From Marinobacterium jannaschii DSM 6295 (GTDB lineage: Bacteria; Pseudomonadota; Gammaproteobacteria; Pseudomonadales; Balneatricaceae): DNA of 64,000 nucleotides. Shown here piece after piece: positions 18,220 through 27,218 of this stretch. The DNA is taken from positions 248,001-312,000 of the forward strand of contig NZ_JHVJ01000007.1 in the NCBI RefSeq assembly GCF_000620085.1, read 5' to 3'. A program made the translations under genes and the position numbers. The notes under the pieces are model-generated. The model was given only the letters and a program-made list of their open reading frames with translations, was not told the DNA's origin and searched no databases. Positions within the stretch are counted from its first letter, which is position 1; every line of letters starts with the position of its first letter.

Positions 18220-18603
18220 TCAGTTTTCAATCAGATCAGGTAGCGCCATGACATCTTTAACCCTGCGTTCACCCTCAAAGCAACCTTTCGGGCTGATGGA
18301 CATCTCTTTGCTGACAACTGTAGCACGGACCCGGCCACCGGCCTCCACATGCAGCTCATCACAGTAAACCTCCCCTTCGAGGATACCACTGACAATAATC
18401 TGCCGGGCACGGGTAACACCGCTGATATGGCCGCTCTTACCGATAGAGATATAGTCCATAGAGGATATGGTACCGTCAAAAATCCCGTCGACGTGCATCT
18501 TACCGACGATACTCATCTCACCACTGAACTTATTTCCCTCTGCGATAATAGTTATGGCAGAGCGTTCTGATTTAGCGGATACATTTCTTTTAAGGATGCC
18601 CAT
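18220..18603 (-). CDS. Bactofilin (polymer-forming cytoskeletal protein)
   Basis: 127 residues with the DUF583/bactofilin beta-helix: ITIIAEGNKFSGEMSIVGK, MHVDGIFDGTISSMDYISI, GHISGVTRARQIIVSG and ELHVEAGGRVRATVV. Bactofilins polymerise without nucleotide and scaffold wall enzymes. The gene overlaps the upstream M23 peptidase gene by 52 bases in another frame; adjacency to an M23 endopeptidase is a known bactofilin arrangement. A basic N-terminus (KRNVSAKSER) could bind membrane. Confidence 0.93.
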   Translation of the reverse strand: MGILKRNVSAKSERSAITIIAEGNKFSGEMSIVGKMHVDGIFDGTISSMDYISIGKSGHISGVTRARQIIVSGILEGEVYCDELHVEAGGRVRATVVSKEMSISPKGCFEGERRVKDVMALPDLIEN

Positions 18604-19520
18604 TTCAGATGCTTCACTTCAGTAAACAGAGATTCAAAATTATTCAGTCCCCAGGCGATAAACGGCTCGGGATTAATCGGAGTATGCAGGTGGCGAACCT
18701 CATAATGCAGGTGCGGCCCGGTTGAGATACCCGAGTTGCCGCTCAAGCCAATCAACTGACCTTTCTTAATCAGCTGCCGACTGCTTACTTTTACTTTACT
18801 CAGGTGAGCAAAATAGGTTTTAAAACCGAGATTGTGCTGAATGATCACCAGATAACCATAGCCGCTCTTCTTATGGTACCCGGCAAACTCAACCACGCCA
18901 TCAGCCGTTGCATAGACCGGCGTACCTGTTTTGGCCTTAAAGTCGATCCCGGCATGCTTAATCCGTTTCTTTGCTACCGGATGTATACGGTAGCCAAAGC
19001 GATCTGTAATTCTGGGCGATGTAATCGGTTTACCATTCGGGATGCTGTGCAGAAAAAACAGCCGTTTCTGGGCGATCACTTCCAGTTCCTGCGCCCTCTC
19101 GCGGTCGACCTTATCTGAAGCAGGCAGGCCCAGTAGTGACTCCACAGCAGAAAATGATTTATCCAGCGATTGATTTAACTCACCGATACGGAGATTCTCC
19201 TGCTCCAGCAACTGCTTTTCACTGGTTATCTGGCTCAACGACAGGGTCAGGTGCTCCAGCTGTTGCTGGTAGGACTGCTGCGAATCGGCGATCGATGCAT
19301 AGTCAGCTTCCAAACGCTGATGATTCTGCTCCAGTAACTGATGGTTTTGCTCAAGTACCGCCAGATCGTCTGATGTCTGGAATAATAAAACGTTGGATAT
19401 GAAAAAGCTGGCTGCAGCCGCCAGTAGAAATGCCAGTAAAACGTATTTGGCAATCTGTCCCAATGAATACTGACGTGAGCCACGTACGGTGGTCAACGTG
19501 ACAATCAAGCGGCCTTTCAA
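18552..19520 (-). CDS. M23 family membrane-anchored peptidoglycan endopeptidase
   Basis: 322 residues: one membrane segment (about 25-47), a coiled coil rich in Gln/Leu/Glu (about 50-120) and a C-terminal LytM/M23 domain. Zinc ligands are visible in HAGIDFKAKTGTPVYA (HxxxD) and GPHLHYEVRH (HxH). The start is TTG at 19518-19520, preceded by AGGG at 7 bases. It should cleave peptide cross-links, or regulate amidases if inactive, and overlaps the bactofilin gene, implying coexpression for cell shape. Confidence 0.92.
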   Translation of the reverse strand: MKGRLIVTLTTVRGSRQYSLGQIAKYVLLAFLLAAAASFFISNVLLFQTSDDLAVLEQNHQLLEQNHQRLEADYASIADSQQSYQQQLEHLTLSLSQITSEKQLLEQENLRIGELNQSLDKSFSAVESLLGLPASDKVDRERAQELEVIAQKRLFFLHSIPNGKPITSPRITDRFGYRIHPVAKKRIKHAGIDFKAKTGTPVYATADGVVEFAGYHKKSGYGYLVIIQHNLGFKTYFAHLSKVKVSSRQLIKKGQLIGLSGNSGISTGPHLHYEVRHLHTPINPEPFIAWGLNNFESLFTEVKHLKWASLKEMYPLNQNALP

Positions 19521-19605
19521 AATATAACCCTGTACTTCCTGTCTACATGCGGCCGCTAATATACCGCAAATGAAGGTATTGTCATAAACCCCGTGCGCTT
19601 GCCAG

Positions 19606-20829
19606 TCAGTTTCCGGCCAGTTTCAGCTTTCTGATCAGCCAGGGGGTTGTCGGCGCCTGCACAATCAATGTAAATAGCACCACGCCATAGGCTATAGACT
19701 GAATAGTAAACCAGGACTCGACTTCCAGCGGCAGTGAAAGCGCCAGCGCGACGGTCACCGCTCCCCGCACGCCTCCCCAGTAGATCACCAGACTGTGGCG
19801 CCAGCCCATTTTTTCACCGGGCAGCAGAGCCACCAGCGGCATAAACACCGTCATTGCCGCCGCCCGGGATATAAGAATCGCGCCGATCCCTATCAGCATT
19901 GCCAGCCATTGCTGCTCAAACATGGTCCAGGTCACCGTGACTCCCAGCAAAAGGAATATCAAAGCATTGGCCAGTTCACCATTAAAGGCCCATACCGCGC
20001 CCAGCTGATCATTATCACGATCAGCAAAACGTCGTTGCAGCTCGCCAAAAATCAATCCACTTACCAGTACCGCCATCACTCCGGAGACATGCAATACGGC
20101 TTCAGCCAGCAGATAGCTTCCATAAGCTGCAATCAGCGTAATCAAAATCCGGGTGAAAGGCGTCGAGAATAACCGGTACAGCAGGCCTAAGAGCGCCGAT
20201 ACGCCACAGCCTACCAGCATGCCACCAAAGAAAATCATCAGGAATCGCTGCAATACAACGTCTGCCGTCAGCGTGTCCGTCGCCATTAGCAACAGTCCCG
20301 ATAGCAGGGTAAATAATACGATCGCAGTGGCATCGTTAAACAGGCTCTCACCATCCACTAACAGAATAAGTCGCTCTGATACCCCTGAGCTACGGAAAAG
20401 ATCCAGCACGGCAGCAGGGTCTGTTGCCGACAGCAGCGCACCGGTCAGGAAGGCCGCGAGCAGCGGGAAATAGGCCGGATAACCAATCCCGTAGTAGAGC
20501 AGGAACGAAGTGATGCTGGCAGCCAGTAACATCATCGGCGTCGACATCAGCAATATGGCCAGCAGGTTACGCCACAGCGAGCGCCCGTCCATATGCAAGG
20601 CAGACTCAAAGACCAGCGCCGGCAGAAAAACGTAGAACACCAGCTGGTGAAAGTGCTGCCACCGCAAACCCAGATCAACCCCGGCCATGGTCACCAGTTC
20701 TGAACCGACAAATCCCCCCAGCACCAGCACCAGGCTATAGGGCAGATGAAGCTTTTGGGCCAGCGGAGCCAATACCACCGCAAATAACAGCATTCCCATA
20801 AACATCAGTACGATACTGGCGATATCCAA
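19606..20829 (-). CDS. Na+(K+)/H+ antiporter, CPA1 (NhaP) family
   Basis: About 407 residues and 12 or so membrane segments. Family signatures: LPALVFESALHMD, LLSATDPAAVLDLFRSSGVSERL and LVDGESLFNDATAIVLF (conserved acidic ion-binding pair). The frame is open to 20865, but the ATG near its start has no ribosome site; TTG at 20827-20829 follows AAGGAAGG and gives MDIASIVLMFMG, a typical N-terminus. The start remains uncertain. It exchanges cytoplasmic Na+ or K+ for protons. Confidence 0.9.
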   Translation of the reverse strand: MDIASIVLMFMGMLLFAVVLAPLAQKLHLPYSLVLVLGGFVGSELVTMAGVDLGLRWQHFHQLVFYVFLPALVFESALHMDGRSLWRNLLAILLMSTPMMLLAASITSFLLYYGIGYPAYFPLLAAFLTGALLSATDPAAVLDLFRSSGVSERLILLVDGESLFNDATAIVLFTLLSGLLLMATDTLTADVVLQRFLMIFFGGMLVGCGVSALLGLLYRLFSTPFTRILITLIAAYGSYLLAEAVLHVSGVMAVLVSGLIFGELQRRFADRDNDQLGAVWAFNGELANALIFLLLGVTVTWTMFEQQWLAMLIGIGAILISRAAAMTVFMPLVALLPGEKMGWRHSLVIYWGGVRGAVTVALALSLPLEVESWFTIQSIAYGVVLFTLIVQAPTTPWLIRKLKLAGN

Positions 20830-21021
20830 AACAGCCCTTCCTTTATATAGAAGCAGTATCATCAAATCGTGGCAGAGACGCCCGAAAGATCAAGCAATTC
20901 GCACCCTGTATTGTGATGTGCACGCAAAAGCTGTTGTCAATTCAACCAATAGGCAACCCCGCATACATGTAGACTTCACATTAAACTGCTAGCTTAGGAG
21001 ATCCGGGCAGTTTTGAAGTCG

Positions 21022-21074
21022 CCCGCAATTTGAGCGGGGAGTTTAAAAGACGGGTAACAGGTCTGATGCCCGTC
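21022..21074 (+). other. Two hairpins in the thiolase leader
   Basis: CCCGC-N7-GCGGG (21022-21038) and GACGGG-N14-CCCGTC (21049-21074) lie 55-110 bases upstream of the thiolase start. Neither has a T tail. They could be a structured mRNA leader. The rest of 20830-21129 shows no gene. Confidence 0.4.
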
Positions 21075-21129
21075 ACTGCAGTTTTTGAAAGCCTCGGTGT
21101 ATGGCGATAAAAAGCAAAAAGGAATCAAA

Positions 21130-22314
21130 ATGAGCCAGAGAGATATCGTAGTTGTTAGCGGCGTGCGCACAGCTATAGGTGGTTACAATGGTAGCCTGAA
21201 GGACAAATCACCCTGCGAACTGGCAGCCGCCTGTGTCGCTGAAGCGGTCTCCCGCTCCGGCATCAACCCTGAAGATATTGGTCACAGCGTTTTCGGTAAC
21301 GTTATTCATACGGAACGCCGTGACATGTACCTTTCCCGCGTTGCCGCTATCGAAGGAGGCCTGCCCCAGGAAACACCGGCACTGACTGTAAACCGCCTCT
21401 GTGGCAGCGGCCTGCAGGCGATTGTAACTGCAGCCCAGCAACTGGAACTGGGTCATTGCGATGCCGCGGTGGCCGGAGGCGCTGAAGTAATGAGCCGTGC
21501 TCAGTACTGGATGCCATCCGCGCGTTTTGGTCAGCGCATGGGTGATACTACCCTGATTGACGCGATGGTGGGGGCACTGACTTGTCCGATCGATAATACC
21601 CACATGGGAATCACTGCCGAAAATATCGCCGAGAAATGGGGTATCAGCCGTGAAGAACAGGATCAGCTGGCCGTCCTGAGCCATCAGCGTGCCGAAGCGG
21701 CGATCAATGCAGGTCACTTTAAAGACCAGATCATGCCGGTCGAGCTGAAAAGCCGTAAAGGCACTGTGATCTTCGATACAGATGAGCACACCCGTCTGGG
21801 CTGCAAGATTGAGGATATGGCGAAACTGCGCCCGGCCTTTAAGAAGGACGGCTCCGTCACGGCGGGGAATGCTTCCGGCGTCAACGACGCAGCAGCCGCC
21901 GTGACCCTGGCCACTGCCGACCTGGCTGCCGCTCAGGGCCTGAAGCCAATGGCGCGTCTGGCCGGTTACGCCTTTGCCGGTGTCGAACCTAAATATATGG
22001 GGATTGGCCCGGTTCCGGCCGTACGTAAACTGCTGGCGCAGGCAAACCTGGCGATCGGTGATATCGATGTGTGGGAAGTAAATGAGGCATTCGCAGCACA
22101 GGCGCTGGCGGTAGCGCGAGATCTGGAGCTGCCGGCAGATAAGGTCAATCCGAACGGTTCAGGTATCTCTCTGGGACATCCTATTGGCGCTACCGGTGCG
22201 ATTATCACCGTCAAAGCGCTGCATGAGTTACAGCGCACTGGCGGTCGTTACGCGGTGGTCACTATGTGTATCGGAGGCGGCCAGGGCATTGCAGCTCTGT
22301 TCGAGCGCGTTTAA
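21130..22314 (+). CDS. Acetyl-CoA C-acetyltransferase (thiolase)
   Basis: Condenses or cleaves acyl-CoA by the biosynthetic thiolase mechanism. The start at 21130 follows AAGGA by 7 bases, giving 394 residues; the frame extends upstream to 21085 without a site. Catalytic residues: Cys in NRLCGSGLQAIV, His in GHPIGATGA and the late Cys in VTMCIGGGQG. The family also includes BktB-type beta-ketothiolases, so chain-length preference is open. No polyhydroxyalkanoate genes are adjacent. Confidence 0.94.
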   Translation: MSQRDIVVVSGVRTAIGGYNGSLKDKSPCELAAACVAEAVSRSGINPEDIGHSVFGNVIHTERRDMYLSRVAAIEGGLPQETPALTVNRLCGSGLQAIVTAAQQLELGHCDAAVAGGAEVMSRAQYWMPSARFGQRMGDTTLIDAMVGALTCPIDNTHMGITAENIAEKWGISREEQDQLAVLSHQRAEAAINAGHFKDQIMPVELKSRKGTVIFDTDEHTRLGCKIEDMAKLRPAFKKDGSVTAGNASGVNDAAAAVTLATADLAAAQGLKPMARLAGYAFAGVEPKYMGIGPVPAVRKLLAQANLAIGDIDVWEVNEAFAAQALAVARDLELPADKVNPNGSGISLGHPIGATGAIITVKALHELQRTGGRYAVVTMCIGGGQGIAALFERV

Positions 22315-22359
22315 TTCGACTGAAGTCGTCCTTTGAGACGTCCTGAAAGCTCCTTTTTC

Positions 22360-22388
22360 GGGGAGAGCTCCGGCTCTCCCCTTTTTTT
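22360..22388 (+). terminator. Terminator of the thiolase gene
   Basis: Perfect hairpin GGGGAGAGC-TCCG-GCTCTCCCC followed by seven T. Confidence 0.95.
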
Positions 22389-22420
22389 GAGCAAGCTAAT
22401 CCAGATCGGAAAAGCTGTAA

Positions 22421-23824
22421 TCAGGATTGATCATCACAGGCAGCGGTTTCCGCCAGTGGCGTTATCCTGTAGCAAGGCTGGTACTCCTGATAGTTAATCT
22501 TCATGCGACGCTGGGCAACAAAAGACTCCAGTAACGCATCCAGTGCTTCCATAATGGCCGGCTCGCCCTGCAGCTCAAAGGGCCCATGGGTTTCGATCGC
22601 GCGAATACCGGGTTCTTTTACGTTCCCGGCAACAATACCGGACAGACCACAACGCAAGCTTGCGGCCAGCTGACAATCAGACTGGTTACGGGACAGCTTC
22701 AGATCCGCCATATTCTCATGGGTCGGCTCAAACGGCTCCTGAAATGCTTCGGGAATATGTAGCTGCCAGTTGAAATGGAACGATTCGCTGGTGGCCTTAC
22801 GGTAAGTAGTCACCGCCTCCAGCCCCTCTCTCATCTTCAGCGCCACTTCATGCGGGTCTCCGACGATGATCTGATAGCGCTCCGCTGCTTTATCTCCCAG
22901 CGTCGAGCGGATAAAGCGGTCAACCGTTTCAAAGTAGGCTTCGCTACCCTCAGGTCCGGTAAATATCAGTGGATAGGGCAGGTCATGGTTCTTCTCATGC
23001 AGCAGGATACCCAGCATGTAGAGAATCTCTTCCGTAGTACCCGCCCCTCCGGGGAAGACAATGATGCCATGCCCCAGGCGCACAAACGCTTCCAAGCGTT
23101 TCTCGATATCAGGCATGATGATCAGTTCGTTCACAATAGGGTTCGGGCTCTCTGCGGCAATAATACCGGGCTCGGAGATACCAACATAGCGGGCTTCTGA
23201 AATCCTCTGCTTGGCATGAGCTATCGTGGCCCCCTTCATCGGCCCTTTCATCGCGCCGGGGCCACAGCCGGTGCAGATATTGAGGCCACGCAGCCCCAAC
23301 TCATATCCTACCTTTTTGGTGTACTCGTATTCATGGCGGCCGATTGAGTGCCCCCCCCAGCAAACCACCATATTCGGCTTAACATGGGGGCGAATCGCAC
23401 CGGCATGGCGCAGAATATGAAACACCATGTTGCTCAGGTTCTCGCCCTCCCGGAGCCCTTCACAACGCTTTTCAAGCTCGTCCCCTACATAGAGCAAGTC
23501 CCGCACCACTGTAAACAGATGTTCGCGGATACCGGTAATAATCTCACCATCAACAAAGGCCGAAGCTGGTGCATTCACCAGTTCCAGCTGGATTCCCCGG
23601 TGTTTGTGACTCACGCGGATATCGAATTTTCGATACTTTTCAAGAACCTGTTTGGTGCTGTCCAGTTCACTGCCGCAATTAAGTACGGCAAGACTGCACT
23701 GACGAAAAAGACGATAAAGACCACCCTGGTTAACATCCTGCAGTTTGGCTACTTCATTGGGTGACAAGCTGTCCAGGTGATCCAGCGGCGTAACATTCGC
23801 TGTTACAAAATGTTCGGTAATCAT
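22421..23824 (-). CDS. ppnN: Pyrimidine/purine nucleotide 5'-monophosphate nucleosidase
   Basis: Cleaves nucleoside monophosphates to base and ribose-5-phosphate; in E. coli it is (p)ppGpp-responsive. 467 residues, slightly longer than E. coli PpnN (454). The Rossmann core shows CWGGHSIGRHEYEY, ICTGCGPGAMKGPMKGA and the LOG-family motif FPGGAGTTEE. Flanking PpnN-specific N- and C-terminal domains are present. The start has GGAGG upstream. It is a single-gene unit convergent with the thiolase. Confidence 0.94.
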   Translation of the reverse strand: MITEHFVTANVTPLDHLDSLSPNEVAKLQDVNQGGLYRLFRQCSLAVLNCGSELDSTKQVLEKYRKFDIRVSHKHRGIQLELVNAPASAFVDGEIITGIREHLFTVVRDLLYVGDELEKRCEGLREGENLSNMVFHILRHAGAIRPHVKPNMVVCWGGHSIGRHEYEYTKKVGYELGLRGLNICTGCGPGAMKGPMKGATIAHAKQRISEARYVGISEPGIIAAESPNPIVNELIIMPDIEKRLEAFVRLGHGIIVFPGGAGTTEEILYMLGILLHEKNHDLPYPLIFTGPEGSEAYFETVDRFIRSTLGDKAAERYQIIVGDPHEVALKMREGLEAVTTYRKATSESFHFNWQLHIPEAFQEPFEPTHENMADLKLSRNQSDCQLAASLRCGLSGIVAGNVKEPGIRAIETHGPFELQGEPAIMEALDALLESFVAQRRMKINYQEYQPCYRITPLAETAACDDQS

Positions 23825-24115
23825 GCATTACCACCTCCTGCGGAAGCCGGTACAGGGGTCAGGCGTTATTTTTCTGTTCTAAAGCCCGAACGTATTTCCT
23901 GTCCGACCGTTATTGTACAGCCCCTACTGTTGAACAAACCTGTGACGGTTTCGTGAAGCAGCAGGGGGCGGAGTTCACCCCGAAAACCGGTCCGCTTAAG
24001 CATCACCGGATACCGGTTCGTCACGCCGGTTCAGCTTTCAAGGCCACTCCCATCCATAGCTTCACTATAGGCTATAGATCTGACTCGCGCACAAACCGTA
24101 TAAAAATCAAACAGT

Positions 24116-24823
24116 TCAGCCAACCAACAGCTGCCTGACGAAGGCTGGCACTACCTCGCTCGCCGGGCCATAGCAATGTTCTTCGAAGGCGGAACGCACC
24201 TTAGACGGCTCCAGGTTCAACTCGACAGTCCGGGCACCGGCTGCGGCTGCAACCTCGACAAAGCCGGCGGCAGGATAGACGTGCCCGGAGGTACCGATCG
24301 ACAGGAACAGCCCACAGTTCTCCAGCGCATGGTAGATACGTTCCATCTGCATTGGCATTTCGCCAAACCAGACGATATCCGGCCGCAATGTGCCCGGTCT
24401 GCCGCAACAGGGGCAGCGGCTCTCCGTATCGCAATCCTCATGGTGGTTGTGGATTTCACCACTCCGGGTACAGCGCAGATTGAGTAATTCACCATGCATA
24501 TGGATCAGTTTGTGACTCCCGGCCCGCTCATGCAGATTGTCTATATTCTGCGTTACCAGTAGCACTTCGCCCGGGTACCTCTGCTCCATTTCGGCCAGCG
24601 CGCGGTGTCCTGCATTCGGGTTGATCTGCGGAGAAAGAAGGTGCCGGCGGCGCTGATTATAGAAACGGTGAACCAGCGACGGATCACGTTCAAATGCCTC
24701 AGGCGTCGCCACATCCTCAATACGGTGATCTTCCCAGAGTCCATCTGCGGCACGGAAAGTACGAATACCCGACTCGGCAGATATTCCGGCGCCGGTAAGA
24801 ATAACGATCGGCGGTAACGACAT
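24116..24823 (-). CDS. cobB: NAD-dependent protein deacylase, sirtuin CobB type
   Basis: 235 residues. NAD-binding motif [30 protein letters not shown], catalytic His in LIHMHGE, and the acyl-lysine site DIVWFGEMP. The zinc module has Cys in [10 protein letters not shown] and CPCC, as in CobB. A Tyr-x-x-Arg pair in FYNQRRRHL matches the class III arrangement that accepts succinyl-lysine, so it is predicted to be both deacetylase and desuccinylase. The start has AAGGAG 7 bases upstream. Confidence 0.94.
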   Translation of the reverse strand: MSLPPIVILTGAGISAESGIRTFRAADGLWEDHRIEDVATPEAFERDPSLVHRFYNQRRRHLLSPQINPNAGHRALAEMEQRYPGEVLLVTQNIDNLHERAGSHKLIHMHGELLNLRCTRSGEIHNHHEDCDTESRCPCCGRPGTLRPDIVWFGEMPMQMERIYHALENCGLFLSIGTSGHVYPAAGFVEVAAAAGARTVELNLEPSKVRSAFEEHCYGPASEVVPAFVRQLLVG

Positions 24824-25269
24824 AGCGACTCCTTTTTCAATATTCGGATGTCATACAACAGCAACATCCTTTCTGGACTATTCTAGAGTGTATGGGAACC
24901 TGAGACCGGATCGTTGTATATCCTGCAATAAATTCATTTGCTGGCAGGCTATAACGATCAGTCAGGGATTCCGGCCAGTATCAGTCAGTCGTAGCGGAAA
25001 GAGGATCCCGTTGACAACATGCTTCCGGTATTACAGCCGACCGTTGAAGGATACGACGGTGCCAATGGCCTGCCGCCAAAGGCTTTTCGGGTATTCCCCC
25101 GAGCTGTCGTTATGCCACTGGTTACCAGCCTGTTCAGGCCTGGTAACAACACTCCTTCCGGCACGGCTTACGCCTGTTGTCGTCAGCTACCGCCATGCCT
25201 GCACCGATATATCCAAAGTTCACGGCGCTGCCGTAACGCCCTTTCTGTCTGCTGCATAGGGAAAACGCT
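24824..25269. other. Intergenic region upstream of the PIN-PhoH gene, with a strong hairpin
   Basis: 446 bases without a convincing gene. A perfect inverted repeat at 25121-25147 (arms GTTACCAG / CTGGTAAC with inner CCTG/CAGG) would form a long hairpin without a T tail, about 125 bases before the PhoH gene. An 84-codon frame (25019-25273) ends ATGA-overlapped with the PhoH start but has poor composition and a distant ribosome site. A TTGACA at 25013 has no clear -10. Confidence 0.35.
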
Positions 25270-26664
25270 ATGACTGCATCCAAACTCTACATACTCGATA
25301 CCAACGTCCTGCTGCATGACCCAAAGTGTCTTCATGCGTTTAAAGAGCAGGATATCTCTATCCCCATGACCGTGCTGGAAGAGCTGGATGACATAAAAGA
25401 TCGCAAGAAAAACGTGTCTCAGGAAGCACGCTATGCGATCCGTGCTATCGATAAGATTCTTTCCGAAGCCCAGACGCCTTCCCAGATTACCAAGGGCGTC
25501 AGAATCAGAATTCCGGGGACAGACGGCCAGCAGGAGATCAGCCTGGGTAAGCTGAGCATCTTTCCGGACCATGAGCTCACCATGCAGCGGGGCTTTCTGC
25601 CAAACCAGCAAAACAAGGACAACCAGATAATTAACTGTGCCCTGCACCTGCAGTCCACCAACCCCCACCGCAAAATCATCCTGGTCACCAAAGATATCAA
25701 TATGCGCCTCAAGGCCCTCGGCGCGGGCCTGGAGAGGGTCGAGGATTACCGCACCGACCAGCTGGTCTCTGACCTCGACCTGCTGCCCTCTGGCCATGAG
25801 TATATTGAAGGCCTGTTCTGGGAACAGGTTGAAGAGGTGAAAAGCTATCAGGTCGGCAGCCATACTTATCACGATGTGGACCGCAGCCTCCTGCCCAAAG
25901 CGTTCCCCGGCCAGTATATATTCGATGAAGGCGAGGAGTTCGCCGCCCGCGTCAGCTCAATCAGCGACGATAAAGTCACCCTGCTCGATCTGGGTAACCA
26001 GCACCTGATGCAGCAGAACTGCTGGGGCATTGAGCCAATCAATATATTCCAGGCCTTCGCCATGCACTCCGTACTCGATCCATCGGTTGATCTGGCGATT
26101 CTGAACGGGGCGGCAGGCTCCGGTAAAACCCTGATTGCACTGGCCTGCGCCCTGGAAATGGTGATCGAAGAACGCCGTTACAACAAGATCATTGTCACCC
26201 GTTCAACGCCGCCTGTGGCGGAAGATATCGGCTTCCTGCCGGGAACCGAAGAGGAGAAGATGACACCCTGGCTCAGCTCGATCCACGACAACCTGGAAGC
26301 CATGCATGAGCATGATGAGCGTCCGCAGAGCAGCGTGAAATACGCCATCGAAAAAGCCAATATTCAGTTTAAATCGCTGAACTTTATTCGCGGCCGCAGT
26401 ATTCAGGATGCCGTGCTGCTGATCGATGAGGCTCAGAACCTGACGCCATCCCAGTTGAAAACCATTATTACCCGCTGTGGTAAAGGCACAAAAATGATCT
26501 GCCTGGGTAACCTGGCCCAGATCGACTCCAACTACCTGACAGCGCTCACTTCAGGCCTGACCTACGTGGTTGAACGCTTCAAGCCGTTTGAAGGCGCCTG
26601 CACCGTGCACCTCGAAGGCATATTCCGCTCCCGACTGGCCGAATACGCTGAAGAACATCTCTGA
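25270..26664 (+). CDS. PIN domain-PhoH ATPase fusion (PhoH2/YlaK type)
   Basis: 464 residues. N-terminal PIN ribonuclease fold (about 1-140) with acidic residues in [12 protein letters not shown] and [10 protein letters not shown]-terminal PhoH-type ATPase with Walker [11 protein letters not shown], Walker [12 protein letters not shown] and the LGNLAQID segment. PhoH2 proteins in other bacteria have been reported as ATP-dependent RNA helicase/RNases. No antitoxin-like gene is evident upstream. A likely terminator follows at 26686-26708. Confidence 0.92.
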   Translation: MTASKLYILDTNVLLHDPKCLHAFKEQDISIPMTVLEELDDIKDRKKNVSQEARYAIRAIDKILSEAQTPSQITKGVRIRIPGTDGQQEISLGKLSIFPDHELTMQRGFLPNQQNKDNQIINCALHLQSTNPHRKIILVTKDINMRLKALGAGLERVEDYRTDQLVSDLDLLPSGHEYIEGLFWEQVEEVKSYQVGSHTYHDVDRSLLPKAFPGQYIFDEGEEFAARVSSISDDKVTLLDLGNQHLMQQNCWGIEPINIFQAFAMHSVLDPSVDLAILNGAAGSGKTLIALACALEMVIEERRYNKIIVTRSTPPVAEDIGFLPGTEEEKMTPWLSSIHDNLEAMHEHDERPQSSVKYAIEKANIQFKSLNFIRGRSIQDAVLLIDEAQNLTPSQLKTIITRCGKGTKMICLGNLAQIDSNYLTALTSGLTYVVERFKPFEGACTVHLEGIFRSRLAEYAEEHL

Positions 26665-26685
26665 ATGGGATAACAGGATCTCGCG

Positions 26686-26708
26686 GGGCGGCTCAGGCCG
26701 CCCTGTTT
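26686..26708 (+). terminator. Probable terminator after the PIN-PhoH gene
   Basis: GGGCGGC-TCAG-GCCGCCC followed by TGTTT; strong stem, weak T tail. Confidence 0.55.
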
Positions 26709-26780
26709 GGTATCAGGCTCCAACCGATTTACAATGGGCAAAAACTACAATTCCGTCGCCACCTGCCCGTAACCGAAACC

Positions 26781-27074
26781 ATGCGCCTTGCCAAAAAATG
26801 CCTGATCCTGCTGGTCAGATGCTATCAGTTGCTGATCAGCCCGGTACTGGGCAACAACTGCCGCTTTTACCCCAGTTGCTCCCATTACATGATCGAAGCG
26901 ATCGAGTTACACGGCCCCCTGAAAGGCGTATGGCTGGGCCTGCGCCGGTTGTCACGCTGCCATCCGTACAGTGACGGAGGCTTCGATCCCGTGCCCGGTC
27001 ATTGCGACTGTGCGTCAGGGCCAAAAGATACAGGCGATCCCCCCGCCTCCCGCGAACAGTCAGACCATCGATAG
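26781..27074 (+). CDS. yidD: Membrane protein insertion efficiency factor YidD
   Basis: 97 residues with the YidD core: [20 protein letters not shown] (three Cys), [31 protein letters not shown]. YidD helps YidC-mediated insertion at the inner membrane; it has an amphipathic N-terminal helix. It normally lies between rnpA and yidC; here it stands alone between the PhoH and SSS genes. The C-terminal tail after FDPVP is longer and unconserved. The ribosome site is weak. Confidence 0.92.
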   Translation: MRLAKKCLILLVRCYQLLISPVLGNNCRFYPSCSHYMIEAIELHGPLKGVWLGLRRLSRCHPYSDGGFDPVPGHCDCASGPKDTGDPPASREQSDHR

Positions 27075-27218
27075 CTTGGACATCGCCTCAGGGTAGGCCA
27101 TACTCCATTGATATAAGAACAATTTTCCGGAAGTCGGTAGCGGTCACGGCGATTGCTGGCAGTCGCGCCCTGGCCCGCCAGAACGTCCGTCTATATCAGG
27201 AAGATAGAAGCCGCGCCT

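Noticed and set aside
24955-25125. Possible cobalamin riboswitch (AGTCAGG-like and GCCACTG-like elements)
   Set aside because: The elements are in the wrong order and the rest of the B12-box fold is missing; the downstream gene has no link to B12.
25183-25872. 229-codon minus-strand frame opposite the PhoH gene
   Set aside because: Antisense to the PIN domain coding sequence; no recognisable motif.
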